Shown here: in pieces, positions 53,950 to 64,000 of the stretch
Position numbering within the stretch: the first letter of the stretch is position 1
Layout: every line of letters begins with the position of its first letter
NCBI GenBank assembly: GCA_023014485.1
Contig: JAJOZX010000878.1
Span: forward strand, 707,501-771,500
Length of the DNA stretch: 64,000 nucleotides
DNA from: Bathynomus jamesi
Lineage: Eukaryota; Arthropoda; Malacostraca; Isopoda; Cirolanidae
Direction of reading: 5' to 3'
Notes under the pieces: model-generated
What the model was told of the DNA's origin: nothing
Seen by the model: only the letters and a program-made list of their open reading frames with translations
Database searches by the model: none
Program-made: the position numbers and the translations under genes

Positions 53950-55635
53950 GAAGCTCGAAAGAAAAATCAGGACACTATTTAGACAACGGAAGTAAACCGT
54001 AAAACATCTCCACTGATGCAAGGAGACTGAAACTAGAGAGGAAACTAGGCGAAATAGAAATGGACTTAAAGCAAACATTCATACATAAGACAAACGAGGA
54101 GGGAAACAAGGTAACAGAAAACATAAAAAATAACCCAAAATACTTCTACACGTTTGCGAAACGGAAAATGCAATGCAAAGAGAGTATTGGTCCGTTGATA
54201 GACGGGGAGGCCAAACACACAAATGACCCCAAAAAATGAGTGAACTACTTAAGGAACAATTTAACAGACCAATGCCCTAGAATTATGGGCCGGTAGCTCT
54301 CACCTTCCACCTTATAAAGTGATTTGAACGTATAATTAGAGGAAAAACTACCTACTACCTACAAGAAAAGAACTTATACAATCCAAATCAACATGGTTTC
54401 AGGGCTGGAAGATCATGCCTATCACAGTTATTAGACCACCAGGAGAAAATACTGGAAACACTGTGTCAAGGATAAAACATATATGTAATATTGTAATATA
54501 CAGTATACTGACTTTGCTAAAGCCTTCGATAAATGTGACTATGGAATTATAGCGCACAAACTTAAGAATACAGGAATTACGAGAAAGCTGGGAAGATGGA
54601 TATTTAATTCTTAACGCAAAGAACACAGAGAGTGGTGGTAAATGGAGTCAAATCGGAAGTCTCGGAAGTGGAGAGTTTCTCACCCACAAGGGACAGTATT
54701 ATCTCCCTTGCTGTTTATAATAATGATTGCAGATACTGATGCAGATATCAGTGACAGTACTGTATCATGTTTCACAGATGACACGAAGATATGCAAGGAA
54801 ATATTGAACGAGGGTGACATAAAAAGATTACAAAAAGACATTGAAACATTATTTCAGTGGACATAAGACAACAATATGAAGTTCAACGAAGAAAAATTCC
54901 AACGTCTAAGATATGGTAATGACAAGGAGCTACAGAAAAAACATCACACAAAATCCACAAGTCAGGGATCTTGGAGTAATAATCTCGTCGATGCAGAATT
55001 CAGAGAGCACTATAACATCAAAATTACAACGGCTAGAAAAATAATGGGTATTGCTCAGTACTCACAAGCCCATACAGAAAACGAGACATTGCGAACATTG
55101 AAGCTATAGATAGGACTTTTACATCTAAGATAGAGGAAACGGAAGGTGAAGACTACTGGTCTCGACTACAATCACTGGAACTCTACTCTCTCAAAAGAAG
55201 GAGCGAGCGGTACACAATAATATACAGTACATAATAAAAATACTTGAGGGCTCTGTCCCTAATCTTAGAATGAAATAGAAACAAACTTGAATGAGAGAAG
55301 AGGCAGATTTTGTATTGTCCCAGCTGCGGTGGGACAAGGGACCATGAAAACGAGGATGGAAAATACCCTCAGAATACGAGGCCCAAAGCTGTTCAATGCC
55401 CTACCAAAAGAAGTAAAGAATCTCCAGCACACCGACCTGAATAACTTCAAGAACAGCAGGACAGATTCCTGTGCAAAGTCCCTGACCAGCCATGCGTTGC
55501 TGGCTACGAGGGCAGGAGGAGATCAGACAGCAATTCCCTTCTTCACCAAATCCAGCAAATGAGGCGGGATGCTACAGAGGGGTTGACCGCATGTCGATCC
55601 TGAACCGTCGCTCGAACTCGCATAAAGAAAGTAAC
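53950..55635 (+). mobile_element. LINE e, diverged CR1-type LINE
   Basis: Plus-strand reverse transcriptase and 3' end, related to LINE a but clearly diverged. The 3' tail (about 55570-55630) has an inverted partial copy at 50984-51040. Confidence 0.78.
54100..55562 (+). pseudogene. LINE e reverse transcriptase, heavily broken
   Basis: Blocks seen: YTFAKRKMQCKESIGPL (about 54150), NLYNPNQHGFRAGRSCLSQL (about 54375), YTDFAKAFDKCDYGI (about 54505), HPQGTVLSPLLFIIM (about 54685) and CFTDDTKICKE near 54768-54800, in which the usual FADD has Ala changed to Thr. The C-terminal block RGPKLFNALPKEVKN is near 55380. Stops and frameshifts occur about every 200 bp, and part of the start of the polymerase (54230-54290) is deleted. 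Confidence 0.78.
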
Positions 55636-55896
55636 ATATGGGATTGAACTCAGCATGGTCCCTTGATATCTTTTAGGTTACACACAGACCGTGCACAGAA
55701 CAAGGAACTCTTCTGGGAAAATTAAATCCACTATAGTTCGAATAAGTAGTGGTAAATAACAAATACTATAGTTTTTCTTTTTCATGATGTTAGCCCGACG
55801 TGGGCAACGGGTCACTCGCAAAGAGGCCCCAAAATATAGCTTCCCTCACCAGCTATCTCCAAAGCAGATAGATCCTGTCCCAAAGCTGGATCCTAT

Positions 55897-55940
<44 letters not shown>

Positions 55941-55976
55941 TCCTGTCCCAAAGACAGGCTCTAGGGTTTATATATA

Positions 55977-57631
55977 CAGGGTGTTTCATAACATGTGGGA
56001 CGAATTTTCAGGATGGATTCAGGACCTGAAAACAATGAAAGAAGTTTATATAAACATATGCCTGAAATCGTTTGTTTCCGAGTCACAGCCCGTTTTGTAT
56101 TCCAGCAATTCTTTCCGCAAACTGTTTATAAACACTGCTTGCCGACATTGTTTATGAGTGTGTACGAGACTTATTTCATTTATGGCCTTGCCGATTGTAA
56201 TGTTTCGTACACTCTATAACATGTTTCAATATCGTTGAGTGTAGAGCCATCAGTCAGTCAGAGGTGCAGCGCGGTGTTTCACTGTTCGTATTCGTAACTT
56301 CTTACGGTGAATAAGTGCAGTCCAGTGAAAAAAAAAAAAAAAACCTTAAGTTTTTGTGCTTTTCATTGATAGTGTGCATTTGAAGTGAGAATGAAGTTTA
56401 TTCAAACAGAGAAATAGCAGACATGCATCTCATGTATGGACTTGCCGAGTGTAATGCGGCCGCAGCAAGACGTCTTTATGCGGAAAGGTTTCCGATTCGC
56501 CATCTGCCAGATAAGAAGACCTTTCAGAGAATAGACGAGCGTCTTGGTGATAGAGGATCATTCATTCAACAAGCAAGTTTCAGATGGTGGTAGACCAATC
56601 ACTCCAATCAGCGCGAGAACTTTTGAGTTGGAGGAGCGGGTCGTGAATCGCGTGGAGGAACATTCTGGTGGCAGCACCCGAAGGATAGCAGCAGCAGAGG
56701 GTGTAAGATACACAACTGTGTGGAGAATTTTACGGGAACAACAGCTTTACCCATATCACATTCAGAGAGTACAAGGCCTTACTGTAACTGATTTCCCACC
56801 ACGAGAGGCTTTTTTGACTTGGTTCCTCCAACAGTGTGCTCGCGATCCTCTTTTTCTATCCTCCGTGTTGTTTTCTGATGAGGCTTCCTTCACAAGAAGT
56901 GGCGTGATCAATTTTCATAACACTCATCACTGGGCCGAAGAGAATCCGCATGTCATCATCCAGACAAGGTACCACCAACAATTTAGTATCAATGTATGGG
57001 CAGGACTTATTGCCGACAACTTAATCGGTCCTTTTGTTTTGGCTAGAAGATTAACAGGAGAATCCTATTCCAATTTTTTAAGGAATGATTTAAGCGATTT
57101 ACTAGATGAAGTTCCTCTTGGTGTCTGACGTCGTAAGTGGTTTATGCATGACGGCGCTCCGCCTCATTTTAGTCGAGTAGCCAGAGACTATTTGGATGAC
57201 CATTTTCCTGATAAATGGATATGCCGTGGAGGACCCATTGCGTGGCCTGCTCGTTCCCCAGACCTGAATCCACTCGATTTTTACCTGTGGGGTCATCTGA
57301 AATCCATCGTTTACGTGACACCCATTGGCAACGTTGAAATGCTTCGCCAACGTGTAGAACAAGGATGCCAGAAAATCCGAGCAATACCTAGAATGTTTGA
57401 ACGCGTCAGGCAGTCTATGACGAGGCGTGTTCAGGCTTGTATTGAAGCGCAAGGCGGTCATTTTGAGCACTTCCTTTAATTAAAGGTAAGGCAGATACTT
57501 GCTGGAACACATAACGGACTGTAACTCAGAAACAAAGCGATTTCGGGCATATGTTTATATAAACTCTCTTCATTGTTTTCATGTCCTGAATCCAACCTGA
57601 AAGTGCGTTCCACATGTTATGAAACACCCTG
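55977..57631 (+). mobile_element. M7, DD41D mariner-type transposon in FB2
   Basis: CAGGGTGTTTCATAACATGT (55977) is inverted at the right end (57631). The left border is TA, but the right border reads TTCC, so one copy of the duplication was lost or the junction rearranged. Confidence 0.87.
56390..57479 (+). pseudogene. M7 transposase (DUF4817-type HTH, DD41D), broken
   Basis: The N-terminal HTH region (IADMHLMYGLAECNAAAARR; LPDKKTFQRIDERLG) has lost its frame around 56410-56440 and 56570-56590. From 56590 the frame is open: RIAAAEGVRYTTVWRILREQ, FSDEASFTRSG (first Asp, about 56875), INVWAGLIADNLIGPFVLA, then an in-frame stop at 57126-57128. HDGAPPHFSRVARDY follows (second Asp, about 57147), then PARSPDLNPLDFYLWG (third Asp, 41 residues on) and the C-terminus EAQGGHFEHFL at 57479. 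It is related to M1 but not identical; the good frame after 56590 suggests moderate age. Confidence 0.87.
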
Positions 57632-57839
57632 TTCCAAAGCTGGATCCTATCTGCTTCGCAGATAGCTGGTGAGGGAAGCTATATTTTGGGGCCTCTTTGC
57701 GAGTGGCCCGTTGCCCACGTCGGGCTAACATCATGAGAAAGAAAAACTATAGTATTTGTCATTTACCATTACTTATTCGAACTATAGTGGATTTAATTTT
57801 CCCAGAAGTTCCTTGTTCGATACACGGTCTGTGTGTAAC

Positions 57840-57840
<1 letters not shown>

Positions 57841-57903
<63 letters not shown>
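57841..57903. repeat. (AT)n microsatellite
   Basis: About 60 bp of AT directly after FB2. Confidence 0.85.
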
Positions 57904-57909
<6 letters not shown>

Positions 57910-57943
57910 AAAATAACGCACTGTCGCGACGAAGGATGATGAA

Positions 57944-58114
57944 AGAAACCACTCTTCAGGAAGACGAAATTTTTTATTTCTTAACACCAATACAGTTTTG
58001 ACTGCTCGCGAGCCCTTATCAATTGGTAATACCAATTGACAAGGGCTCGCAAGGAGTCGAAACTGTATTGGTGTTAAGGAATAAAAATTTACGTCTTCCT
58101 GAAGAGTGGTTTCC

Positions 58115-58115
<1 letters not shown>
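57944..58115. repeat. Hairpin of Penelope-type ends (inverted duplication)
   Basis: AAACCACTCTTCAGGAAGAC at 57947 is inverted at about 58090-58111; arms of about 80 bp meet around 58028. Each arm has GGGCTCGC followed by AGTC[A/G]AAACTGTATTGG, similar in layout to the Penelope end at 51106 (stem, GTCGAAAC, then an A-rich stretch). It is probably two ends of another Penelope-like family. AT repeats on both sides. Confidence 0.55.
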
Positions 58116-58181
<66 letters not shown>

Positions 58182-58189
58182 ACACACCT

Positions 58190-59275
58190 TTCGCCCTTTC
58201 AAATGTTCCGTGCGATGATTCCTCATTTCACGAAGGTCAAGCTTGTGGCCCCTCCTCTCGAGTTGGCCTGGTAAAGTAGGGAGTTGGTTTCTTGTACTCT
58301 CTACCTCCCATAGCCAAGTACGCTCAGCTCATCTGCGAGTGTTCTGAGACAGGCGTCTAATCTTCTTTTGGAGATGTCCACCGCAACAAGACTCGTGTTC
58401 CTTAGTTCCTTGGGCAGCTAGTTAAACAGTCTTGGTCCTCTCACAACAAAACTATTTTCCTTTAGGGTTGAGGATGTTCCCTGTCCAGCCCTTAATTTGG
58501 GAACACAATCGTCTCCCTTTTCTACTTTTCACTGTTGTTTGGAGGGATATAAGGTTCAGAGTAAGATTAGGGCTAGTTTCTCCATTATTTTCCAAGTGCA
58601 AATAATGGTGTATATGTCTCTTCTTTCCAGTGAACATGGGTTTAATTCACGTAACCTTTCCCAGTAATTTAGTTCTTTGCACCCATTGATCTTGGCTGTG
58701 AAGCTTCTCTGAATCCCTTCTAATTGACTAATGTCTTCTTTTTTATATGGGAATGTTACGACCGAGCAGTATTCCAACTTGGGTATGATCAGTGTTTTCA
58801 GTAGAGGAATCATTATATTCCTAGCCCTTCGTTTGAAGGTTCTCAGTATCTGCCCAGTTATTCTTTTTGCTCTGTTTACTGCTATCTTGTGTTTCAAATT
58901 TCGCATCATCAGTCATTACAACTCCTAAATCTTTTGCTTTGCAATTTCTCTGAATTTCCTATCCAGTTGGGGTATGGTATTCCATGGATTTTAGGTCCTC
59001 CCTTTTTCCGTACTTTAACAGTTGAAATTTCTCTGTGTTAAACTTCGTATTGTTGTCTTTCGACCACTTGTAGATTCTGTTCATGTCTGTTTGTAGAGAT
59101 TCTACTATATATCTCTGAGTTTCTTATTTTTCTACTGATCTTTGTGTCACGGCAATGGATGTTACTGTGCTGTCTCTGGTAATGTCCTCATCTATGTCAG
59201 TTAACATGATTATGAATAGTGGAGCTAATACTGTTCCTTGTGGTACTGAGCTGAGGACCTCTGATTCTGATATAT
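58190..59275 (-). mobile_element. LINE d, CR1-type LINE 3' half
   Basis: Minus-strand fragment closely related to LINE a: 3' end at about 58190, C-terminal coding 58440-58910 (ILRTFKRRARNIMIPLLKTL, IQRSFTAKINGCKELNYWER) and polymerase remains up to 59275 (SSVPQGTVLAPL antisense to 59215-59260). Frameshifts near 58560, 58910 and 59150; truncated at its 5' end where the SINE begins. Confidence 0.8.
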
Positions 59276-59279
59276 ATAT

Positions 59280-59445
59280 ACACCTTTGGTATAACCTTTG
59301 GTTAGTTTCCGCCCGAATTGTTCATTCTGACGAAGGTCAAGCTTTTCACTCCACCTTAGACCTACAGTTTAACGTGGAATCCGAACCACGCCCCACCAGC
59401 ACTCAGTCCCAGCCCAGCGTCTTAACCACTAGGCCACCCATGGTA
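59280..59445 (-). repeat. tRNA-derived SINE
   Basis: On the minus strand: A box TGGCCTAGTGGTTAAGACG and B box GTGGTTCGGATTCCACG at tRNA-like spacing, then a tail with AAGCTTGACCTTCGT and CAATTCGGGCGGAA. The tail is also present, without the head, at 31786-31852 on the plus strand. Such elements are transcribed by RNA polymerase III and copied by a LINE partner. Confidence 0.85.
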
Positions 59446-59453
59446 CTCATTTA

Positions 59454-59455
<2 letters not shown>

Positions 59456-59503
<48 letters not shown>

Positions 59504-60417
59504 ACGTGTTTTCGGGGGATTTCGAGCTTTTTTGCCAAAAAAAACCGTCTGCAGACTGGGAAACGACTGCTGACTCCCCCCTGCCCTTTATTTTTAAATA
59601 GCGTTTTTCAAAAGTAATTTAATTAAAATATAAACGCAAAAATTACCAAACAAAACGGAAAACCTTCTTTTTTCGTGTTTTAGGATCAAATTAGCTCTTA
59701 CTGTCGGATATGATGATTAATAATGATTAATTAATTATTAATATACATTATCAAGACCCGTAAAATTATATCCAAAATGCGATTTAATTAAATCCTTAAT
59801 AAAATACCAACCTCAAACAAGGGAACCAAATAAAGCAGAGAACCTTCTTTGGTACATATCTACGACAATATTAATTAGAGTTGATTATAATTAAGAATAA
59901 TTTATTAGTTTAATTTATAACATTAATTACATATTAAAAAATATTCTAATATATCTTATCATGATATCGATCTCCCCGGAGGAGGAGGAGATTGTAGACA
60001 CCAATCGACCACGGAAGTACGCCGAGGGGACGATAGGCAGAAGACAGGAGTGCTGGAACTCCCGTTTTTTTCCTGTCACTGTCCTCCTTTGCTGATCTTT
60101 TTCCGTGTCTCACCTACCCTGTGAGTAGTCCAGCATGCTTTCAAATACACGCTTCTCCCTCTATTCATTATTACACATACATGCTTTTATACACTACATA
60201 ATCTTTTCAAAAATGAGAAAAAAAGGCATCGTGGGTCTCGGAGACCATGATTTCGGCTTTCTCCTCCTTATATAGCGGGGGGGAGGGGGCATTTTTGTAG
60301 GTTCCTCATTCTTGAATAAAAAAAAAATATGATTCGGATTTTGAATATGACATTCTTTCCTGTCCTTTGTTGCTACTAACTGTTAAAAATGTAGAGTTGA
60401 AAGTATCGGATATCCTG
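59456..60417. other. Unassigned DNA
   Basis: (AT)n at 59456-59499, then about 900 bp without recognised gene or repeat ends. A GC-richer stretch lies at 59975-60070. Confidence 0.5.
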
Positions 60418-60620
60418 TAGGGCAGGCATCGGGAATCTTTTCAATAGCAAGAGCCACATCAAAATGATAATACACTTAAACGAGCCACAAGCAATCAATC
60501 TTAAGAAAATGTAGAAATTAATAGTAATTCCTGTGAAGTTACTTGTAGTCGCGAGCCACAAGCCCTCAATCTTAAGAAAATCTTAGGAAATAAATAGGTA
60601 AGTCCTGTAAAGCTACATTA
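60418..60620. repeat. Two-copy direct repeat (about 85 bp)
   Basis: GAGCCACAAGCAATCAATCT (60482) and GAGCCACAAGCCCTCAATCT (60554) start two similar units, each ending near TCCTGTGAAGTTAC or TCCTGTAAAGCTAC. The upstream GGCAGGCATCGGGAA could be an old hAT end. No ORF. Confidence 0.5.
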
Positions 60621-60983
60621 TCATCGTTAAGGTGTTTGGAAATCTAAAGACTAATTTTTTAATTTTTTTTATTATGATGGCTGTGCGCGAGTCGCACCCA
60701 AAGCTCCGATGAGCAGCAGGTTCCGACCTATGCTGTTGGGCATGGGTCACCAAGAGACGAACCACGGTTCAGATCTGGACCAGTGACGAATTTTATGTAT
60801 AACCTGCGGGAATAAACCCATACTTTAATTAAAAGATTTATTTTAAAATATATGCAATCTTTGATATTTCGAAAGAATAAAACTCAATTTTTTTTTTGGT
60901 TTCGTAAAGTTTAAATTCAATTTTAAGTTGATATCGCTATAATAATGTTGGTCACAGTACGAAAACATTCCATAAAAAAAAGG
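60621..60983. other. Unassigned DNA
   Basis: No gene or repeat recognised. Confidence 0.45.
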
Positions 60984-61169
60984 ATCACCTGAAGATCAGG
61001 GCCCCCAGCCTTCTTTAGTTAGCCTTATAAGGTTAACTAACGAAAATATCACGACTTAACCTAACCAGTCATTAGGTCAACTGTACGCCCTTGACGATTG
61101 GTTAGGTTAGGTCGTGATATTTTCGTTAGTTAGCCTAACGAAGGCTGGGGGCCCTGATCTTCAGGTGAT
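60984..61169. mobile_element. FB3, 186-bp foldback
   Basis: ATCACCTGAAGATCAGGGCC at the left is inverted at the right end. Arms of about 75 bp differ by one short insertion. AACCTAACC and GGTTAGGTTAGG lie at the inner ends of the arms. No ORF. Confidence 0.8.
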
Positions 61170-61590
61170 AAAAAAAAAAAGTGTAGTCAGCGGACCTCTG
61201 TAGATTTGCAGAAATAGTGCTCTTGCGTTTGCGCCAAAATTTGTTCGTTTTCGGCTGTTTCGTTTGGGCCAAGCCATACATTAGTTTATTAGTTTATTTG
61301 GCTCTATAAATCTACGCTTTATTTAAACTGACAAGAAAGACTCTGTGCGGACCGCAAAGAAAACTAAATGGTGACCCTTGTCAATTCTACGGCATAGACC
61401 TAACATTAATTAATAAAAAAAGAAAATCATTTTCAACTTTTTACACGTATTTTCCCATGTTTTTATAACATTTAGGAAGTATTTTATTTACTGAATTTTA
61501 TTATTTTATTTTATTTATCTTTTTTTTTAATTTATAATATAAAAACTGTAAATTTTTATTAATCCTATGTAGGTTAGCATTTAAATAAAC

Positions 61591-61627
<37 letters not shown>

Positions 61628-62180
61628 CTTTTTTTTTACTTCTTTAGTGCGTCTAAAAAATATTTTAGAAATGCAGTCGTAAAAAAATTTAAAGTATAAG
61701 TTTTTAGTCCATTAAATTTTATTACCAAAAAGCGTCAGCGTAAATAGAGCTTATCTAAAATCATTCTTCGAAGTACAACTGAATGAGGTGAAATACAGCA
61801 AATAAAGCAGCTCACTATTGACGCTTTAATGATGTGTGTGAAAGGTGATTGCTGAAAATGAATGGACATCACAACAAAAGTTGTGTTGATAAAAAAAGTG
61901 ATTGAATGTGTACGTTAGTTTGTGTATATATATATATATTATATATATATGTATATATATAATGTGTGTGTGTAAATGAAGGAATGTTTGAGGCTGTGAA
62001 AGAGCATAAATGTTCGTAACTTAACTGGTGAGAAAGGTACGGTTGGAGTTTCAGAAGTTGCCAGAATTAATTTCAAAGTTCGGAAGAAGAAAGTTGAGTG
62101 ATAAAAAAAGATACATAAACGCTACATTAAGGTCTCCCATTCAAAAGAAATGTTTGAATATAGATCCAGTAAGAGGTTTG

Positions 62181-62240
<60 letters not shown>
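61170..62240. other. Unassigned AT-rich DNA with (AT)n tracts
   Basis: (AT)n near 61600-61626, 61925-61975 and 62182-62238. No recognised gene. Confidence 0.5.
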
Positions 62241-63485
62241 CTAACTTCCAGCACGCAAACTTTTGTAAATTTCGAAATGAATTGTCATACGTCAATTGAA
62301 AAAACGTAATGGGGATCTCCAACACAAAACTAATGTGGGAATCGTTCGAAACAGTATTTAGGACTATAAATGAGGAATGTGTACCGTACAAAATTAAGCG
62401 TGCGAAAGTAAACAACAAGCCCTTGTGGTTTACTTCTAGAGTAGGAGATATTATAAAGAGCAGAGATTGGGCTTATAGGCTACATAAGTGAGATAAAGAC
62501 AATTTGTGGTTACGAAACAACTACATATCTCTAAGGCGTGAAGCGAAAAGTGTAATAAAAAAGTCCAAGCGCGAATTTGAAATCTCCATAGCTCGTGACG
62601 GCAAAGAAAACCCCAAGCGATTCTTTCAATACATCAACAATAGGAATCCAGTAAAAAGTGTCTTGGGGCCGTTGAAAAATTTTAACGGAGAGCTAGTTCA
62701 TGAAAACAAGCAAATGGCTACCTTGCTAAACGAATTTTTTACGTCACTTTTTACTATAGAAGATGTAACGCATATCCCAACGGTCATAGACGTAATACCT
62801 TTGATAATGGTAATATTTTGAATAATATTGTGGTTAGTGAAAGGAAGGTAATGCGCTATATTGATAAAATGAAAATGCGTAAATCACCGGGACCGGATTC
62901 CATATATCCCATACAACTAAAAGAATTAACAGAAAGCATTTTGTGCCGCTAACAAAGATTTTTAATGCGTCTATTTCTGAGGGAAGCGTACTAAGTAATT
63001 TCAAGTTAGCAAATGTAACACCTATCTTTAAGAAAGGCGATGAAGGTGCGGCGGGAAATTGTAGGCCAATCAGTTTAACGTCTGTTGTAGGTAAGCTACT
63101 GGAATCAATAATTAGGGATCGTATAGTCGAACACTTAGAATTGCATAACTTGGTTAGAAAGACGCAGCACGGTTTTAGGCGAAACAAATCTTGCTTAACT
63201 AATCGTTTAGAATTTTTTCAAAGCGTGGTTGAAGTTTACGATAGTCATCGGGCGGTTGATGTAGTGTATTTAGATTTTCAAAAAGCGTTTGACACCATAC
63301 CGCACAAAAGATTCATTGAAAAAACTAAGGCTCATGGAATCAGGGGTGTAGTAATAAATTGGATAGAAGAGTAGTTGCGAGGTAGGAAACAGAGGGTGGT
63401 CGTTGATGGAGCGGAGTCGTGTTGGGCTAATGTAGCGAGCGGTGTTCCTCGGGGTTCTGTATTGGGCCCCTTGTTTTTTCTTATA
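62241..63485 (+). mobile_element. LINE f, CR1-type LINE, interrupted by MarD
   Basis: Starts abruptly after (AT)n in the region between endonuclease and polymerase (NFQHANFCKFRNELSYVNW) and is cut at 63485 by MarD, in the middle of the polymerase. The rest may lie beyond the window. Different subfamily from LINEs a-e. Confidence 0.83.
62245..63485 (+). pseudogene. LINE f reverse transcriptase, N-terminal half
   Basis: Blocks: WESFETVFRTINEECVPYKI (62325-62395), KRFFQYINNRNPVKSVLGPL (about 62620), MRKSPGPDSIYPIQLKEL (about 62875), VTPIFKKGDEGAAGNCRPIS (63018-63077), TQHGFRRNKSCLTN (about 63165), the first Asp motif VVYLDFQKAFDTIPHKRF (about 63262-63315) and GVPRGSVLGPLFFLIYI ending at the MarD junction. 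The YADD-type box is not in view. Stops at 62490, 62820, 62952 and 63374 and one shift near 62815 break it. Confidence 0.83.
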
Positions 63486-63489
63486 TATA

Positions 63490-64000
63490 CAGGGCGTCCC
63501 CAAAAAATGTATACACACTTTAAATAATTATAAAGGCAGTGTTTATTAAAATACATTTCATTTTCAAAATGTAATAGAATCTACAGACATTATTTAATTG
63601 TTTTGTCAACGCCTGTTTTCAAACTGACGTCCGTTCTGGTCCAGGCACTGCTGATAACGCGAAGCAATGGAATCGCAAACATCACGAAACATTTCGTTTG
63701 GTATTTGTGTGCATTCTCGTTCAATGGCTGCTCTCAATTCAGCGACTGTTGCAGGTTTTATAGCGTAGACTTTGTCTTTTAAGTATCCCCATAAAAAAAG
63801 TCTAGTGGTGTGAGGTCTGGTGAACGCGGAGGGTATTCTACGAAACCCCTTCGTCCAGTCCACATCCACATCGTGCCAAGTACCACTCGCAATACTCCAC
63901 TCTTCGGTCCGGATCATCTTCATTAATAGCATGGACTAATCTTGGAATGTAACTTTTCCATTGACAGCGCTTCAAAATGCGTTGGACAGACGATTCTGAA
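63490..64000 (-). mobile_element. MarD, mariner-type element of the MarA type, cut by the window end
   Basis: Minus-strand copy; its 3' inverted-repeat tip CAGGGCGTCCCCAAAAAATG is at 63490 beside TA, in LINE f. Visible: 3' untranslated DNA, the C-terminal block (ending ENRR at 63606-63608) and, across the shared deletion junction near 63850-63890, the end of the HTH region. It continues past 64000. Confidence 0.88.

Larger units (their letters stand above)
55676..57839. mobile_element. FB2, foldback related to FB1, containing M7
   Basis: TTACACACAGACCGTGCACA near 55679 is inverted at the right end (GTCTGTGTGTAAC, ending 57839). Arms of about 200 bp share CCCGACGTGGGCAACGGGT and the flanking blocks with FB1. 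The centre, with repeated CAAAGCTGGATCCTATC, is split by M7 and an AT tract. Confidence 0.8.

Noticed and set aside
57841..58180. CRISPR-like or satellite array
   Set aside because: The repeated parts are simple (AT)n plus one hairpin; no regularly spaced direct repeats with unique spacers anywhere in the window.

Overview
This is eukaryotic, almost certainly arthropod, repeat-rich DNA. The window shows AT-rich composition, long (AT)n tracts, TTAGG/CCTAA tracts (the insect telomere unit), tRNA-derived SINEs, GT-AG introns in a transposon gene and a dense collection of DNA transposons and non-LTR elements. A large-genome insect (for example a cockroach-like species) would fit, but the species cannot be fixed from the sequence. 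I see no convincing host gene: every recognisable coding stretch belongs to a mobile element, and nearly all are broken by stops, frameshifts or younger insertions.

Layout. 1-7041: a Tc1/mariner element (M1) split by a complete Jockey-type LINE (1162-6742, minus) with a target duplication. 7074-20493: one 13.4 kb hAT element (hAT-1, exact 8-bp duplication) whose transposase is interrupted by X1 (7368-14307; itself holding X2 and a mariner copy, MarA), by element Y (15595-17786), by a small (CCTAA)n-bearing repeat and by X5 (19312-19952). 20747-22769: DD34D mariner M2 containing X4. 23153-24740: a foldback and empty DNA. 24749-27827: a second hAT (hAT-2). 27843-38204: foldbacks, MarB, a palindromic 3'-end element, SINE pieces, a 1.4 kb palindromic mariner half (F4) and the DD41D mariner M4. 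38214-40262: CR1-type LINE a. 40621-46444: mariner remnant M5, then foldback M6 carrying a hAT-type insertion (H3, holding FB1 and MarC) and X3. 46540-50345: LINE b split by mariner M8, then LINE c. 51060-53846: a Penelope-like element with a hammerhead-ribozyme-like end. 53950-59450: LINE e, foldback FB2 with mariner M7, a Penelope-type hairpin, LINE d and a SINE. 59500-62240: mostly empty, one small foldback. 62240-64000: LINE f interrupted by MarD.

The most interesting content is a family I call X (X1-X5). It encodes a Cys-rich protein with possible DDE residues, has ends beginning CACTG or CACTA, and makes 3-bp TTA target duplications, which suggests a CACTA/EnSpm-like group. Exact insertion boundaries were read from target duplications and, for X3 and X4, from paralogous empty sites inside the window. 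Element Y is a second unrecognised coding transposon. Autonomous elements (M1, M4, M7, M8, hAT-1, hAT-2, X, the Penelope element, LINEs) sit beside deletion derivatives, foldbacks and SINEs that would depend on such proteins in trans.
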